Shown in pieces: positions 33,626 to 42,756 of a stretch of 58,117 nucleotides of DNA (positions are counted from its first letter, which is position 1; each line of letters begins with the position of its first letter). The stretch is from positions 1-58,117 of the forward strand of contig JACWDY010000006.1 of assembly GCA_014653835.1 (NCBI GenBank). Reading direction: 5' to 3'. The DNA is from Pelagibacterales bacterium SAG-MED28 (GTDB lineage Bacteria > Pseudomonadota > Alphaproteobacteria > Pelagibacterales > Pelagibacteraceae). Position numbers and translations under genes: made by a program. Under the pieces are notes generated by a model. That model had not been told where the DNA came from and did not search any database. It saw only the letters and a list, made by a program, of their open reading frames with translations.

Positions 33626-34291
33626 ATGTTTTCAAAAAAATTAAACAAAAAATTAGATCAATATCATTTATTAAATCACACTTTTTACAAATCGTGGAAT
33701 GAGGGAAAGCTTACTAGAGAAATTATTAAAGATTACGCCGAACAATATTATCAACATGTTAAAGCCTTTCCGAGATACATAAGTGCAACTCATTCAATTT
33801 GTGAAGATATTGAGAAAAGAAAAATTCTTTTAGAAAATCTTCAGGACGAAGAAAATCCAAATGCGGATCACCCAAAGCTTTGGAAAAATTTTGCTCTAGC
33901 AATGGGAGCTGATCCAGACAAAATAGAAAATGTTAAAAGAGAATGGTTTACAAATGATATGATTGAAAACTTCTTTTACCAAGCTAGAAAATCATACGCG
34001 GAAGGTTTAGCTTCTTTGTATACATACGAAAGACAAATTCCTGAAATTGCTGAAACTAAAATTAGAGGCTTAAAAAAATTTTATGGAGTAACATCTAAAG
34101 AAGGCCTTGAGTTTTTTGAAGCTCATAAAGCTGCTGATGTGATTCATAGAAAAGAATGTGAGAAACTTTTAGACGCTCTAACAGAGGAAGAAAAAGATAA
34201 AGCAGAAAAAGCTTCTATGCTAACGGCAAGGTATCTTTGGAACTTTCTTAGCGGAATGTCTACTAAGCACAATCTACAAGCAGCAGCTTAA
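33626..34291 (+). CDS. CADD-type self-sacrificing para-aminobenzoate synthase homologue
   Basis: 221 residues with a haem-oxygenase-like diiron fold. It follows chlamydial CADD (CT610) closely from memory: HTFYKSWNEGKLT, YYQHVKAFPRYISATHS, LLENLQDEEN, YERQIP and KIRGLKKFYG. The sacrificed Tyr corresponds to Y21, the Lys amine donor to K145, and metal ligands to E75, H82, H167, D171 and H174. Established work shows CADD makes pABA from its own tyrosine; here that would supply folate without PabABC. The ribosome site AAGGAG precedes the ATG. Confidence 0.9.
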   Translation: MFSKKLNKKLDQYHLLNHTFYKSWNEGKLTREIIKDYAEQYYQHVKAFPRYISATHSICEDIEKRKILLENLQDEENPNADHPKLWKNFALAMGADPDKIENVKREWFTNDMIENFFYQARKSYAEGLASLYTYERQIPEIAETKIRGLKKFYGVTSKEGLEFFEAHKAADVIHRKECEKLLDALTEEEKDKAEKASMLTARYLWNFLSGMSTKHNLQAAA

Positions 34292-34302
34292 ATTTATTTA
34301 AG

Positions 34303-34683
34303 ATGAAAAATGACGAACATAAGTGGGATAATAAACATCCCACCGCACAAATGCTTGGTCGTTGGCAACCATGGCATGCCGGGCATCAAAAATTATTTGA
34401 AGAAACATTAAAAAAAACAGGTCAAGTCAATATTATGGTTAGAGATGTTAAAGGTGTTGACGATAATCCTTTTGATTTTGAGACTGTAAAAAAAAATATT
34501 TTTGATGCTCTTCAAGATTATAAAAACAGAATACAAGTTACCTTAGTACCTAACATTACGAATATTTGTTATGGGCGGGGTGTGGGTTATAAAATAGAGG
34601 AAATCGTTTTAGATGAAAAAACTCAACAAATCTCCGCTACAAAAATTAGAGAGGAGATGAGAAAAGAAGGTAAGCTCAAATAA
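34303..34683 (+). CDS. Small nucleotidylyltransferase-like protein
   Basis: 126 residues of the cytidylyltransferase/adenylyltransferase fold: GRWQPWHAGHQKL holds the HxGH nucleotide-binding motif (H25 and H28) and ISATKIREEM holds the ISxTxIR motif near the end. It is at the short end for the family. Substrate unknown. It lies 11 bp after the CADD gene and 60 bp before the apr operon, so it could be linked to either folate or sulfur metabolism. Acting in place of ATP sulfurylase is a speculative option. Confidence 0.75.
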   Translation: MKNDEHKWDNKHPTAQMLGRWQPWHAGHQKLFEETLKKTGQVNIMVRDVKGVDDNPFDFETVKKNIFDALQDYKNRIQVTLVPNITNICYGRGVGYKIEEIVLDEKTQQISATKIREEMRKEGKLK

Positions 34684-34684
34684 T

Positions 34685-34699
34685 TGAGAACCGTTCTCA
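34685..34699. promoter_or_regulatory. Operator-like dyad TGAGAAC-C-GTTCTCA
   Basis: A perfect 7-bp inverted repeat with 1-bp centre, two bases upstream of the -35 element of the apr promoter. The position suits an activator. No T-run follows, so it is not a good terminator for the gene ending at 34683. Confidence 0.55.
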
Positions 34700-34700
34700 C

Positions 34701-34729
34701 TTGACCTACAAAATAGGCCTAGATATAAA
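34701..34729 (+). promoter_or_regulatory. Sigma70-like promoter of the apr operon
   Basis: TTGACC at 34701-34706, a 17-bp spacer, and TATAAA at 34724-34729. Transcription would begin near 34736, only about 8 nt before the aprM ATG, so the message would be nearly leaderless. An 8-bp palindrome TAGGCCTA lies inside the spacer (34714-34721). Confidence 0.6.
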
Positions 34730-34743
34730 TTCAGACGATAATT

Positions 34744-35538
34744 ATGATTACTAACAATCCATTTTCAACTTTAGCTGAAACAATACCCTCTGTGGCTATG
34801 CAAGGTTTTGTAATTGCTATGGCAGCCTTAACTTTAGTTGGTGTTTTAATCGATATTCTGCATAAAAAAAATGTAAAATATTTTTTTGATAACGCGAAAA
34901 AAGCTAAAAAGAATGCAAAGGTCGAATTAACCTCTGGAAAACGAACTGCTGTCATTTTAAAAACAGTTGCGCATGATATTGCAACAACTTCAGAACTGGG
35001 TTGGGGTAAAAGAAGATTAGCTCATGTTTTAGGGATGTACGGAACAATTATTTTTTGGATTTGCTCAGCTATTTTAATCTTTTCTTATTCATCCGTTGGT
35101 ATTCAAACTCCAGCTTCATTAACTGCTTTGTGGCACATAGGTGCAATATTAACTTGTTTAGGTGGTTATTGGTTTTGGTTTTTTTTAAGAGTTGATGTTT
35201 CAGCAGAAGCCCATCCTTGGTACAGGATTATAAAAGCTGACCTATTTGTTCTAGCTTTATTAGCTTGTGCAACTTTTGGTCTAGCATGGTCATACACACA
35301 GCATTCAGGAATGACAGGTTTGAGTGTTTTATTTTTAGTATTATTTATAGTTTCAAATTTAGTTTTATTCGGCGGCGTTTATTGGTCAAAATTTGCGCAT
35401 ATGTTTTACAAACCAGGCGCAGCAATTCAAAAAAATTTAGCAGAAGCCGATGGCTCTAGAGACAATTTGCCCCCGCCTGCTGATGCTCCAGAACAATTTG
35501 GGTTGGGCATAAAAAGAGAACAACCAAAGCATTATTAA
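34744..35538 (+). CDS. aprM: APS-reductase-associated membrane protein AprM
   Basis: 264 residues with about five membrane helices. HxxG-like and isolated His residues in helices (LAHVLGMYG, LWHIGAIL) could hold haem, as in the NarI/DsrM-like quinone-interacting subunits. Directly upstream of aprB and aprA, the arrangement described for bacteria of the SAR11 and sulfur-oxidiser Apr lineage, where AprM would pass electrons from sulfite oxidation to the quinone pool. The C-terminal 40 residues are a proline-rich cytoplasmic tail. Confidence 0.85.
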   Translation: MITNNPFSTLAETIPSVAMQGFVIAMAALTLVGVLIDILHKKNVKYFFDNAKKAKKNAKVELTSGKRTAVILKTVAHDIATTSELGWGKRRLAHVLGMYGTIIFWICSAILIFSYSSVGIQTPASLTALWHIGAILTCLGGYWFWFFLRVDVSAEAHPWYRIIKADLFVLALLACATFGLAWSYTQHSGMTGLSVLFLVLFIVSNLVLFGGVYWSKFAHMFYKPGAAIQKNLAEADGSRDNLPPPADAPEQFGLGIKREQPKHY

Positions 35539-35578
35539 AGAAACTATGATACAAAAACTCAAGGAAGAAAAATAATTT

Positions 35579-36049
35579 ATGTCAACTTTTGTATACATGA
35601 CAAGATGTGATGGTTGTGGACACTGCGTAGATATATGTCCATCAGATATTATGCATATAGATGAGACGATAAGACGTGCAAAAAATATAGAACCAAATTT
35701 TTGTTGGGAATGTTATTCATGTGTTAAAGCTTGCCCCAACCACGCAATAGATGTTAGAGGTTACGCCGATTTCGCACCTATGGGCCATAGTGTTAGAGTA
35801 AGAAGAGAAGAAGAAAAAGGAACTATCTCTTGGAGAATTAAATTTAGAAACGGAACTGAGAAGAACTTTGTGTCTCCAATTACTACTAAGCCTTGGGGTA
35901 AATTTATTCCTAAACTTGCTGAAGAAGATAAACCAAATCAAGGTGAGATTACTACTCAAAGACTTTATACTGAACCTAAAGGACTAAATATTGACGGAGA
36001 CCTCCCAACGGTAAGTAAAGATTCATTTAAAAAAGGTGTTTATTATTAA
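35579..36049 (+). CDS. aprB: Adenylylsulfate reductase beta subunit
   Basis: 156 residues. Two 4Fe-4S ferredoxin clusters are bound by CDGCGHCVDICP and CWECYSCVKACP near the N-terminus, followed by the C-terminal tail that wraps the alpha subunit in known structures. Electron-transfer subunit of APS reductase, which interconverts APS with sulfite and AMP. It overlaps aprA by 1 bp. Confidence 0.96.
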   Translation: MSTFVYMTRCDGCGHCVDICPSDIMHIDETIRRAKNIEPNFCWECYSCVKACPNHAIDVRGYADFAPMGHSVRVRREEEKGTISWRIKFRNGTEKNFVSPITTKPWGKFIPKLAEEDKPNQGEITTQRLYTEPKGLNIDGDLPTVSKDSFKKGVYY

Positions 36050-37908
36050 TGGCTAAAGTCAAAACTCATGTTGAAGAGAGTGATGTATTAATTATCGGCG
36101 GCGGTATGGCTGGTACAGGTGCAACTTTCGAAGCTAGACATTGGGGAAGAGATTTAAAAATAGTTTGCGTTGAAAAAGCAAACATCGATAGAAGTGGTGC
36201 AGTTGCTCAAGGTCTATATGCAATTAATTGTTACATGGGAATGCAGTGGGATGAAAATCAACCCGAGGATCATGTTAGATACGCTAGAAATGATTTAATG
36301 GGAATGGTCAGAGAAGATTTAGGTTATGACATGGCTCGTCACGTAGACTCAACAGTTCATATGTTTGATGAATGGGGTTTGCCTATGATGAAAAATGAAA
36401 AAACTGGAAGATATTTAAGAGAGGGTAAATGGCAAATCATGATTCACGGTGAAAGCTACAAACCAATCGTTGCAGAAGCTGCAAAGAAATCAGCAAATAA
36501 AATTTATAATCGAATTATGGTTACTCACCTTTTAATGGATGATGAGAAAGAAAATAGAATTGGTGGAGCTGTGGGATTTAATATGAGAACCGGAGATTAC
36601 CATGTGTTTAAAGCAAAGGCAGTGATCGTAGCAGCAGGTGGAGCATCACATATTTTTAAACCAAGAGCAGTAGGTGAAGGAATGGGAAGAACTTGGTATG
36701 CACCTTGGAGCAATGGCTCAGCTTACGCACTTCCAATAGCTGTTGGAGCAAAAATGACACAAATGGAAAATAGAATTGTCTTATGTAGATTTAAAGATGG
36801 CTATGGTCCAGTTGGTGCCTATTTTTTACATTTAAAAACTTATACGCAAAATGCAAATGGCGAAAACTATGAAAAGAAATGGTATGACCAAACTAAATCA
36901 TTAGTTGGAGAATATATCGATCACCATCCAACACCAACTTGTTTGAGGAACCATGCGTTTATTCAAGAAGTACAAGCAGGAGGTGGACCAATTCAAATGG
37001 TAACAAAAGAAGCATTTCAAGATCCGCATTTAGAAACTGTGGGCTGGGAAAACTTTTTAGGTATGACAGTAGGTCAAGCTGTAGTTTGGGCATCACAAAA
37101 TATTGATCCAAAATATACTAATCCAGAATTAACAACTTCAGAGCCATATGTTATGGGATCACACGCAACATGTTCAGGCGCTTGGGTAAGCGGACCTGAA
37201 GATTTATCTCCTCCTGAATATTTCTGGGGTTATAATAGAATGTTAACCATAGATGGATTATTTGGAGCAGGTGACACAGTTGGTGGAAGTGCTCATAAAT
37301 TTTCTTCTGGATCATTTACTGAAGGTAGATTAGCTGCAAAAGCTGCCGTAAAATATATCGAAGATAAAAAAGCCGAGGGAATAAAAGTAAGCGATAAACA
37401 ATATACTGATCTTAAGGAAGTAATTTATAAACCTTTAGAAAATTACACAGTAGGAAGAAATGAAATCACAGGAGGAACGGTATCTCCAAGTTATATTTCA
37501 CCAATCCAAGGTCTTCAAAGATTACAAAGAATAATGGATGAATACGTTGGAGGTATAGCAACGAATTATATGACCAACGAAAATATGCTTAATAGAGGTT
37601 TGGAATTATTAAAATGGCTAGAAGAAGATTTAGAAAATGTTGGAGCTGAAGATTATCATCAATTAATGAGAGCTTGGGAATTAAAACATAGAACAATTAC
37701 ATCTCAATGCGTTACTGAACATACTAAATTTAGAGAAGAAACTAGATGGCCAGGATATTATTATAGAGGTGATCATTTAAAACTTGATGATGATAATTGG
37801 CATTGTTTAACCGTTTCAAGAAGAGATCCTAAAACTAAAAAGTTTACTTTGGAAAAAGTTCCAGTTTACCATATCGTAGACGAAAAGAAGGAAAAGAAAG
37901 CTTCATAA
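36049..37908 (+). CDS. aprA: Adenylylsulfate reductase alpha subunit
   Basis: 619 residues, FAD-containing catalytic subunit related to fumarate reductase. The dinucleotide motif IIGGGMAGTGA is at about residues 15-25, and the FAD covering segment RSGAVAQGLYAINCYMG is typical of AprA. GGASHIFKPRAVGEGMGRTW and the C-terminal helical domain ending in DDDNWHCLTVSRRDP match AprA. With AprM and no Dsr genes here, sulfite oxidation to APS is the likely direction, disposing of sulfite from sulfonate cleavage. Confidence 0.97.
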   Translation: MAKVKTHVEESDVLIIGGGMAGTGATFEARHWGRDLKIVCVEKANIDRSGAVAQGLYAINCYMGMQWDENQPEDHVRYARNDLMGMVREDLGYDMARHVDSTVHMFDEWGLPMMKNEKTGRYLREGKWQIMIHGESYKPIVAEAAKKSANKIYNRIMVTHLLMDDEKENRIGGAVGFNMRTGDYHVFKAKAVIVAAGGASHIFKPRAVGEGMGRTWYAPWSNGSAYALPIAVGAKMTQMENRIVLCRFKDGYGPVGAYFLHLKTYTQNANGENYEKKWYDQTKSLVGEYIDHHPTPTCLRNHAFIQEVQAGGGPIQMVTKEAFQDPHLETVGWENFLGMTVGQAVVWASQNIDPKYTNPELTTSEPYVMGSHATCSGAWVSGPEDLSPPEYFWGYNRMLTIDGLFGAGDTVGGSAHKFSSGSFTEGRLAAKAAVKYIEDKKAEGIKVSDKQYTDLKEVIYKPLENYTVGRNEITGGTVSPSYISPIQGLQRLQRIMDEYVGGIATNYMTNENMLNRGLELLKWLEEDLENVGAEDYHQLMRAWELKHRTITSQCVTEHTKFREETRWPGYYYRGDHLKLDDDNWHCLTVSRRDPKTKKFTLEKVPVYHIVDEKKEKKAS

Positions 37909-37914
37909 ATTTTA

Positions 37915-38265
37915 ATGGAGTTGATGGATAAATCCGATCAAGAAATAAAAGAAATAGCTCAACCCATCTGGGATAATCTAGTTAAATGCTCAAACATTAA
38001 AGACTACGGCGGCTTTACAAAGGATTTTTCATCACAAATGCTTTACGGAGCAAATGAAGTTGAACTTGGAAAACAGTGGGCTAATAATAAGTTACTTACA
38101 AGTCTTTCAGAAAAACAAGAATTTTTAGGAACAATAAGAAGAAATCAATTTATCACTGTACTTTATAAGCAGACAAGCCAAACAATGCCTGGTGAATTTT
38201 TAGGAAGATTAGTTCTAGGCGTAGAAGATGGTTTAGTTAAAGTTTTTGGGGCAACGATTTATTAA
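37915..38265 (+). CDS. Unknown 116-residue protein between aprA and tauE
   Basis: 116 residues, soluble, with helices then strands (QPIWDNLVKCS, FTKDFSSQML, then GEFLGRLVLGVEDGLVKVFG), somewhat like an NTF2/SnoaL-type fold. It starts 6 bp after aprA and is probably cotranscribed. I do not recognise a named family. The fixed place between sulfite oxidation and export genes suggests a role with sulfite or APS. An alternative start is the ATG three codons later. Confidence 0.7.
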   Translation: MELMDKSDQEIKEIAQPIWDNLVKCSNIKDYGGFTKDFSSQMLYGANEVELGKQWANNKLLTSLSEKQEFLGTIRRNQFITVLYKQTSQTMPGEFLGRLVLGVEDGLVKVFGATIY

Positions 38266-38301
38266 GATTGACAAGACTACGCTACAGGACTACTTAGAAT
38301 A

Positions 38302-39435
38302 ATGCTTGAAATTTACCTACCTATAGCTCAAGTAAATATAGATATTTTCTTATTATTATTTGTTAGTTTAATTGTTGGTATTCTTTCAGGCTTGTTTGGT
38401 GTTGGTGGTGGTTTTTTAATGACACCATTTTTAATTTTTATGGGCATTCCTCCAGTTTACGCGGTGCCAAATGAAGTAAATAACATATTAGCCACCTCTG
38501 TTTCAGGTTCACTCACGCATTGGTACAAAAAAACTTTAGATTATAAAATGGGACTGATGATTGTTGCTGGTGGAGTTGTTGGAACTGTATTAGGAATAAT
38601 GACTTTTACCTATTTTTCTGAAATAGGAAAAATCAGTTTAATAATTTCTTTATTATATATGTATCTTTTAGCCATCGTAGGAACTTTGATGCTAATTGAA
38701 TTTATTAAAGAAAAAAATCGTCTTAAATCAAAAACAAATCTAAAAAGAAAATTACACGAACATAACTGGTTACAAGGTTTGCCTTTGAGGATGCGTTTTC
38801 ATAAATCTAAGTTATATGAAAGTGCATTAACACCCGTACTACTTGGATTATTAGTTGGTTTTGTTGCTGCAATGATGGGGATAGGAGGAGCATTCTTAAT
38901 GGTTCCTGCTATGATTTATATTGTCGGAATGCCGGTAAAATTAATTCCAGGAACATCATTATTTGTAACAATTTTTATAAGCGCAATAGTAACAGTGCTG
39001 CATGCGTTCAATTATGGGTCTATCGATTTATATCTTGTTTTTCCATTAATCCTTGGCTCTATTGTAGGAGTTCAATTAGGACAAAAAGTAGGGCAGTTTT
39101 TAGATAGTACTGAACTAAAATCTTTATTTGCTATGCTTTTATTATGCGTGGCAGTCGCAATAGGTTACGACTCCTTCTTTAGAGATAAAACAAGTTCATT
39201 TAATGGATCTAAAGTTATCAAAACAGATTTAAGTGCTTTTGCAGAGTTCACTATAAAAATGTCAGATGAGTTACCAATTTTATATGGAGCCTTTTCTATA
39301 ATCTTAGCGATATCTTTAGGAGTATTAGCTGCAGCAGGAAGAAAATTCGTTAGCCCAATAGCTAGAAAATTGTTAAGTGAATTTAAGAAAAAAGATACTA
39401 AAAAAAAAGAAGAAGTTAAATTTCCTGAAAAATAG
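38302..39435 (+). CDS. TauE/SafE family anion exporter
   Basis: 377 residues, about nine membrane helices arranged in two repeats, each with a glycine-rich motif (SGLFGVGGGFLMTPFL and AAMMGIGGAFLMVPAM). Family members export sulfite, sulfonates or sulfoacetate. Its place after aprBA suggests sulfite or sulfate efflux during sulfonate use. The C-terminus is a lysine-rich cytoplasmic tail. It ends 2 bp before the convergent suyB stop. Confidence 0.88.
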   Translation: MLEIYLPIAQVNIDIFLLLFVSLIVGILSGLFGVGGGFLMTPFLIFMGIPPVYAVPNEVNNILATSVSGSLTHWYKKTLDYKMGLMIVAGGVVGTVLGIMTFTYFSEIGKISLIISLLYMYLLAIVGTLMLIEFIKEKNRLKSKTNLKRKLHEHNWLQGLPLRMRFHKSKLYESALTPVLLGLLVGFVAAMMGIGGAFLMVPAMIYIVGMPVKLIPGTSLFVTIFISAIVTVLHAFNYGSIDLYLVFPLILGSIVGVQLGQKVGQFLDSTELKSLFAMLLLCVAVAIGYDSFFRDKTSSFNGSKVIKTDLSAFAEFTIKMSDELPILYGAFSIILAISLGVLAAAGRKFVSPIARKLLSEFKKKDTKKKEEVKFPEK

Positions 39436-39437
39436 TA

Positions 39438-40604
39438 TTAAGCACTTCTGTAGAGTTTTGTCATAACAAATTCTCTATGACCCAATGCTTCTGCACAAGT
39501 TAATCTACCGTTAGCAACTCTTAACATTGTTTTAATTAATTCATCACCTGCTTGTGATAAATTCATTTCTCTTGATAGAATCTTTGATACATCGCAATCT
39601 ACGTGCTCCTTCATTAACTTTGCGGTTAGAGGATTAGCTGTAAGTTTAACCACTGGCTCAATGGGGTTTCCAATAATATTACCTTGTCCAGTTGGAAATA
39701 AATGAATATTGAACCCTCCTGCCGCTTGTAAGGTTACACATTCTGCAGCAGCCGATGAAGTATCCATAAAGTATAAACCTTTACCTTTTTTAGGCTCTTC
39801 GGCTGGTTCTAAGACATCAATAAATTTCAAGTTACCAATTTTTTGAAAATTTCCAAATGCTTTTTCCTCAATTGTTGTTAATCCCCCTGCAATATTTCCT
39901 GCAGTCGGTTGGCTTTCCGAAAGATCATCAGTTGCTTCTTTTAAAATAAAATCATTATAAGCATTCCAAGTTTTCATAAATTTTTCAGATGCTTCTTTAG
40001 TCGCTCCTCTTGTTGCACAAATTTTTTCAGCTCCCGTTAGTTCAGAAGTTTCTCCAAAACATAAATGAACTCCAAATGGTTCAAGTTTTTCCATTAAATT
40101 ACCCACAGTTGGATTTGATGCTAATCCAGAAGTAGTATCGGATTCTCCACATTTGACTGATATCCACAAATCACTCAACGGACATTCCTCTCTTTGTTTT
40201 TCTGAGGCCCATTGAGAAAATTCTTGAGCTTTTTTCGACGCCTTCATTATTGTTCCAATATCTCCTGTTCTTTCGATATGAAACCCTTCGACTGGTTTTC
40301 CTGTTTTGGCTATTTCGTCTACAATTCTTTTTGTCCATTTAGGTTCTATACCAATAACTATTACAGCTGCCACGTTTGGATTTTTTCCTGTTCCTATCAT
40401 TGTTCTGAAATGTAACTCAAGATCTGCTCCAAATTGTAACCTTCCGTATGAGTGTGGTAGGGCGATAGTACCTTTAATATTATTTGCAACTGCCTCTGCG
40501 CAGGCGTTAGAAATATCATCTACAGGAAGAATAATTACGTGATTTCGTGTTCCAGCTCTTCCATTTTCTCTCTTATAACCTAAAAAACTTTTTGGGATTT
40601 CCAT
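39438..40604 (-). CDS. suyB: 3-sulfolactate sulfo-lyase large subunit
   Basis: 388 residues of the UxaA/altronate dehydratase family: [50 protein letters not shown] and [22 protein letters not shown]. SuyB with SuyA splits (R)-sulfolactate to pyruvate and sulfite. Assignment to sulfolactate rather than altronate rests on the separate small subunit, and on xsc, hpsN and apr in the vicinity. It is 6 bp downstream of suyA. Confidence 0.87.
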   Translation of the reverse strand: MEIPKSFLGYKRENGRAGTRNHVIILPVDDISNACAEAVANNIKGTIALPHSYGRLQFGADLELHFRTMIGTGKNPNVAAVIVIGIEPKWTKRIVDEIAKTGKPVEGFHIERTGDIGTIMKASKKAQEFSQWASEKQREECPLSDLWISVKCGESDTTSGLASNPTVGNLMEKLEPFGVHLCFGETSELTGAEKICATRGATKEASEKFMKTWNAYNDFILKEATDDLSESQPTAGNIAGGLTTIEEKAFGNFQKIGNLKFIDVLEPAEEPKKGKGLYFMDTSSAAAECVTLQAAGGFNIHLFPTGQGNIIGNPIEPVVKLTANPLTAKLMKEHVDCDVSKILSREMNLSQAGDELIKTMLRVANGRLTCAEALGHREFVMTKLYRSA

Positions 40605-40610
40605 ATTATT

Positions 40611-40898
40611 TTACCATTTTTTTGTTTTCACGTTATGAACATGGACGTGCTCACCTTTTTTAATTTCCTTAACAACCTTTCCAATATCGTGGCCGTATTT
40701 AAAAATTGTATCTCCGACCTTTAAATCCTTTAATGCAATTTTATGACCCAAGGGAACTTCGTTAGTTGAAGATACATCAACAGTTTTATCATTTTCCATA
40801 ATCCAAGCATTACAATTTTGACCTTTTTTTGTGGTCTCAATTACAACTACTCCCACGTTATCTTTCTCGTCGTGTATGATTAGGTCAGGCTGTGACAT
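40611..40898 (-). CDS. suyA: 3-sulfolactate sulfo-lyase small subunit
   Basis: 95 residues with a SAF-type domain (VPLGHKIALKDLKVGDTIFKYGHDIGKVVKEIKKG without its ends), as in the N-terminal part of altronate dehydratases, here as a separate gene. The HVHNVKTKKW tail carries the histidines typical of the family. It precedes suyB and is divergent from xsc with 75 bp between the starts, so the two sulfonate branches share a control region. Confidence 0.87.
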   Translation of the reverse strand: MSQPDLIIHDEKDNVGVVVIETTKKGQNCNAWIMENDKTVDVSSTNEVPLGHKIALKDLKVGDTIFKYGHDIGKVVKEIKKGEHVHVHNVKTKKW

Positions 40899-40930
40899 AA
40901 ATAATCTAATGGATATAGACTAAAAATTAG

Positions 40931-40967
40931 TATAATTAAAGTATGTTTTTATTAATACTTATAAGGA
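40931..40967 (+). promoter_or_regulatory. xsc leader: -10 like TATAAT and AAGGA ribosome site
   Basis: TATAAT at 40931-40936 in the suyA-xsc divergent spacer, no good -35, then a 6-bp hairpin AAGTAT/ATACTT (40939-40960) and AAGGA (40963-40967) 7 nt before the ATG. A weak -35 is what an activator-dependent promoter would show. Confidence 0.4.
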
Positions 40968-40973
40968 ATTCAA

Positions 40974-42755
40974 ATGGCTAAAATGACAACTGAAGAAGCT
41001 TTTGTAAAAGTTTTACAAATGCATGGTATTGAACATGCTTTTGGTATCATTGGTTCTGCATTTATGCCAATTTCAGATATTTTTCCAGACGCAGGAATAA
41101 CTTTTTGGGACGTTGCACATGAAACTAACGGTGGATTGATAGCAGATGGGTATACACGAGCTACAGGAAAAATGTCTATGGTCGTTGCTCAAAACGGACC
41201 AGGTATAACTGGATTAGTAACACCAATTAAAACAGCTTATTGGAACCACACTCCGCTTCTTGTAGTTACGCCTCAAGCTGCAAATAAAACAATGGGACAG
41301 GGAGGTTTTCAAGAAGTTGAACAAATGAATTTATTCAAGGATATGGTTTGTTATCAAGAGGAAGTAAGAGATCCCTCAAGAATTGCAGAGGTTTTAAATA
41401 GAGTAATCGAGAAAGCTATAAGAGGTTCAGCTCCTGCTCAAATCAATGTACCTAGAGATTACTGGACACAAGTTATCGATATAGAATTACCACCGATAGT
41501 AAGACTTGAAAGACAAGCAGGTGGAGCATCTGCAATAGAAGAAGCCTCAAAATTACTTTCCGATGCAAAATTTCCAGTAATTTTATCTGGAGCTGGTGTT
41601 GTAATTGGTGGAGCAATTGAAGACTGTGTTAATTTAGCTGAAAAACTAGACTCACCAGTTTGTTCAGGCTATCAACATAACGATAGTTTTCCAGGAAGCC
41701 ATCCTTTAGCAGTAGGTCCCTTAGGTTATAATGGATCTAAAGCTGCAATGGAACTAATTGCAAAAGCTGATGTTGTTTTAGCGCTAGGCACAAGATTAAA
41801 TCCTTTTTCAACTTTACCTGGATACGGCATTGATTACTGGCCAAAAAATGCAAAGATTATTCAAGTTGATATGAATTCTGACAGAATAGGTTTAACCAAA
41901 AAAGTAACAGTTGGCATCTGTGGCGATGCAAAACTAGTTGCTCAGCAAATATTAAGCAAGCTATCTCCTAAAGCAGGAGACGCCGATAGACAAAAAAGAA
42001 AAGATTTAATTCATCAAACAAAGTCTGCATGGTTACAAAAACTTTCTAGTTTAGATCATGAAGATGATGATCCAGGAACAGTTTGGAACAAAGAAGCAAG
42101 AGATAGAGATAAGGATAGAATGTCGCCAAGACAAGCCTGGAGAGCAATCCAAGCAGGAATGCCTCAAGATGTAATTATTTCGAGTGACATAGGAAACAAT
42201 TGTGCAATAGGAAACGCTTACCCAACTTTTGAAAAAGGAAGAAAATATTTAGCACCAGGTCTATTTGGACCTTGTGGTTATGGTTTCCCTTCAATCTTAG
42301 GTGCTAAAATAGGCTGTCCGAATACTCCCGTAATTGGTTTCGCAGGCGACGGAGCTTTTGGCATTAGTATGAATGAAATGAGTTCTTGTGCCAGAGAAGA
42401 ATGGCCAGCTATTTCAATGGTGATATTTAGAAACTATCAATGGGGTGCAGAAAAAAGAAATACAACATTGTGGTTTGATAATAATTTTATAGGCACTGAA
42501 TTAGACCCAGAATTAAGTTACGCAAAAGTTGCTAATGCATGTGGGTTAAAAGGCGTAACTGTAAAAACTATGGAAGAAACCACAAAAGCTATTAAACAAT
42601 CTTGCGAGGATCAAAAAAAAGGTATTACAACTTTTATTGAAGTTATACTTAATCAAGAATTAGGTGAGCCCTTCAGAAGAGATGCTATGAAAAAACCAGT
42701 TAGAGTTGCTGGAATTAAAAAAGAGGATATGAAACCTCAAAAAGGTTTAAACTAA
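40974..42755 (+). CDS. xsc: Sulfoacetaldehyde acetyltransferase
   Basis: 593 residues, thiamine-diphosphate enzyme converting sulfoacetaldehyde and phosphate to acetyl phosphate and sulfite. The catalytic Glu is in AHETNGG, the ThDP/Mg motif begins FAGDGAFGIS and ends near FRNYQWG, and GPFGPCGYGFPS-like and NHTPLLVVTPQA blocks match Xsc rather than acetolactate synthase. Central enzyme for taurine, isethionate and sulfoacetate breakdown. The matching Pta-type gene is at 54.9-55.8 kb. Confidence 0.95.
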   Translation: MAKMTTEEAFVKVLQMHGIEHAFGIIGSAFMPISDIFPDAGITFWDVAHETNGGLIADGYTRATGKMSMVVAQNGPGITGLVTPIKTAYWNHTPLLVVTPQAANKTMGQGGFQEVEQMNLFKDMVCYQEEVRDPSRIAEVLNRVIEKAIRGSAPAQINVPRDYWTQVIDIELPPIVRLERQAGGASAIEEASKLLSDAKFPVILSGAGVVIGGAIEDCVNLAEKLDSPVCSGYQHNDSFPGSHPLAVGPLGYNGSKAAMELIAKADVVLALGTRLNPFSTLPGYGIDYWPKNAKIIQVDMNSDRIGLTKKVTVGICGDAKLVAQQILSKLSPKAGDADRQKRKDLIHQTKSAWLQKLSSLDHEDDDPGTVWNKEARDRDKDRMSPRQAWRAIQAGMPQDVIISSDIGNNCAIGNAYPTFEKGRKYLAPGLFGPCGYGFPSILGAKIGCPNTPVIGFAGDGAFGISMNEMSSCAREEWPAISMVIFRNYQWGAEKRNTTLWFDNNFIGTELDPELSYAKVANACGLKGVTVKTMEETTKAIKQSCEDQKKGITTFIEVILNQELGEPFRRDAMKKPVRVAGIKKEDMKPQKGLN

Positions 42756-42756
42756 A

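Noticed and set aside
36049-37908. AprA working in dissimilatory sulfate reduction
   Set aside because: No dsrAB is present and the partner is AprM; with sulfite-releasing enzymes nearby, sulfite oxidation is the more likely direction.
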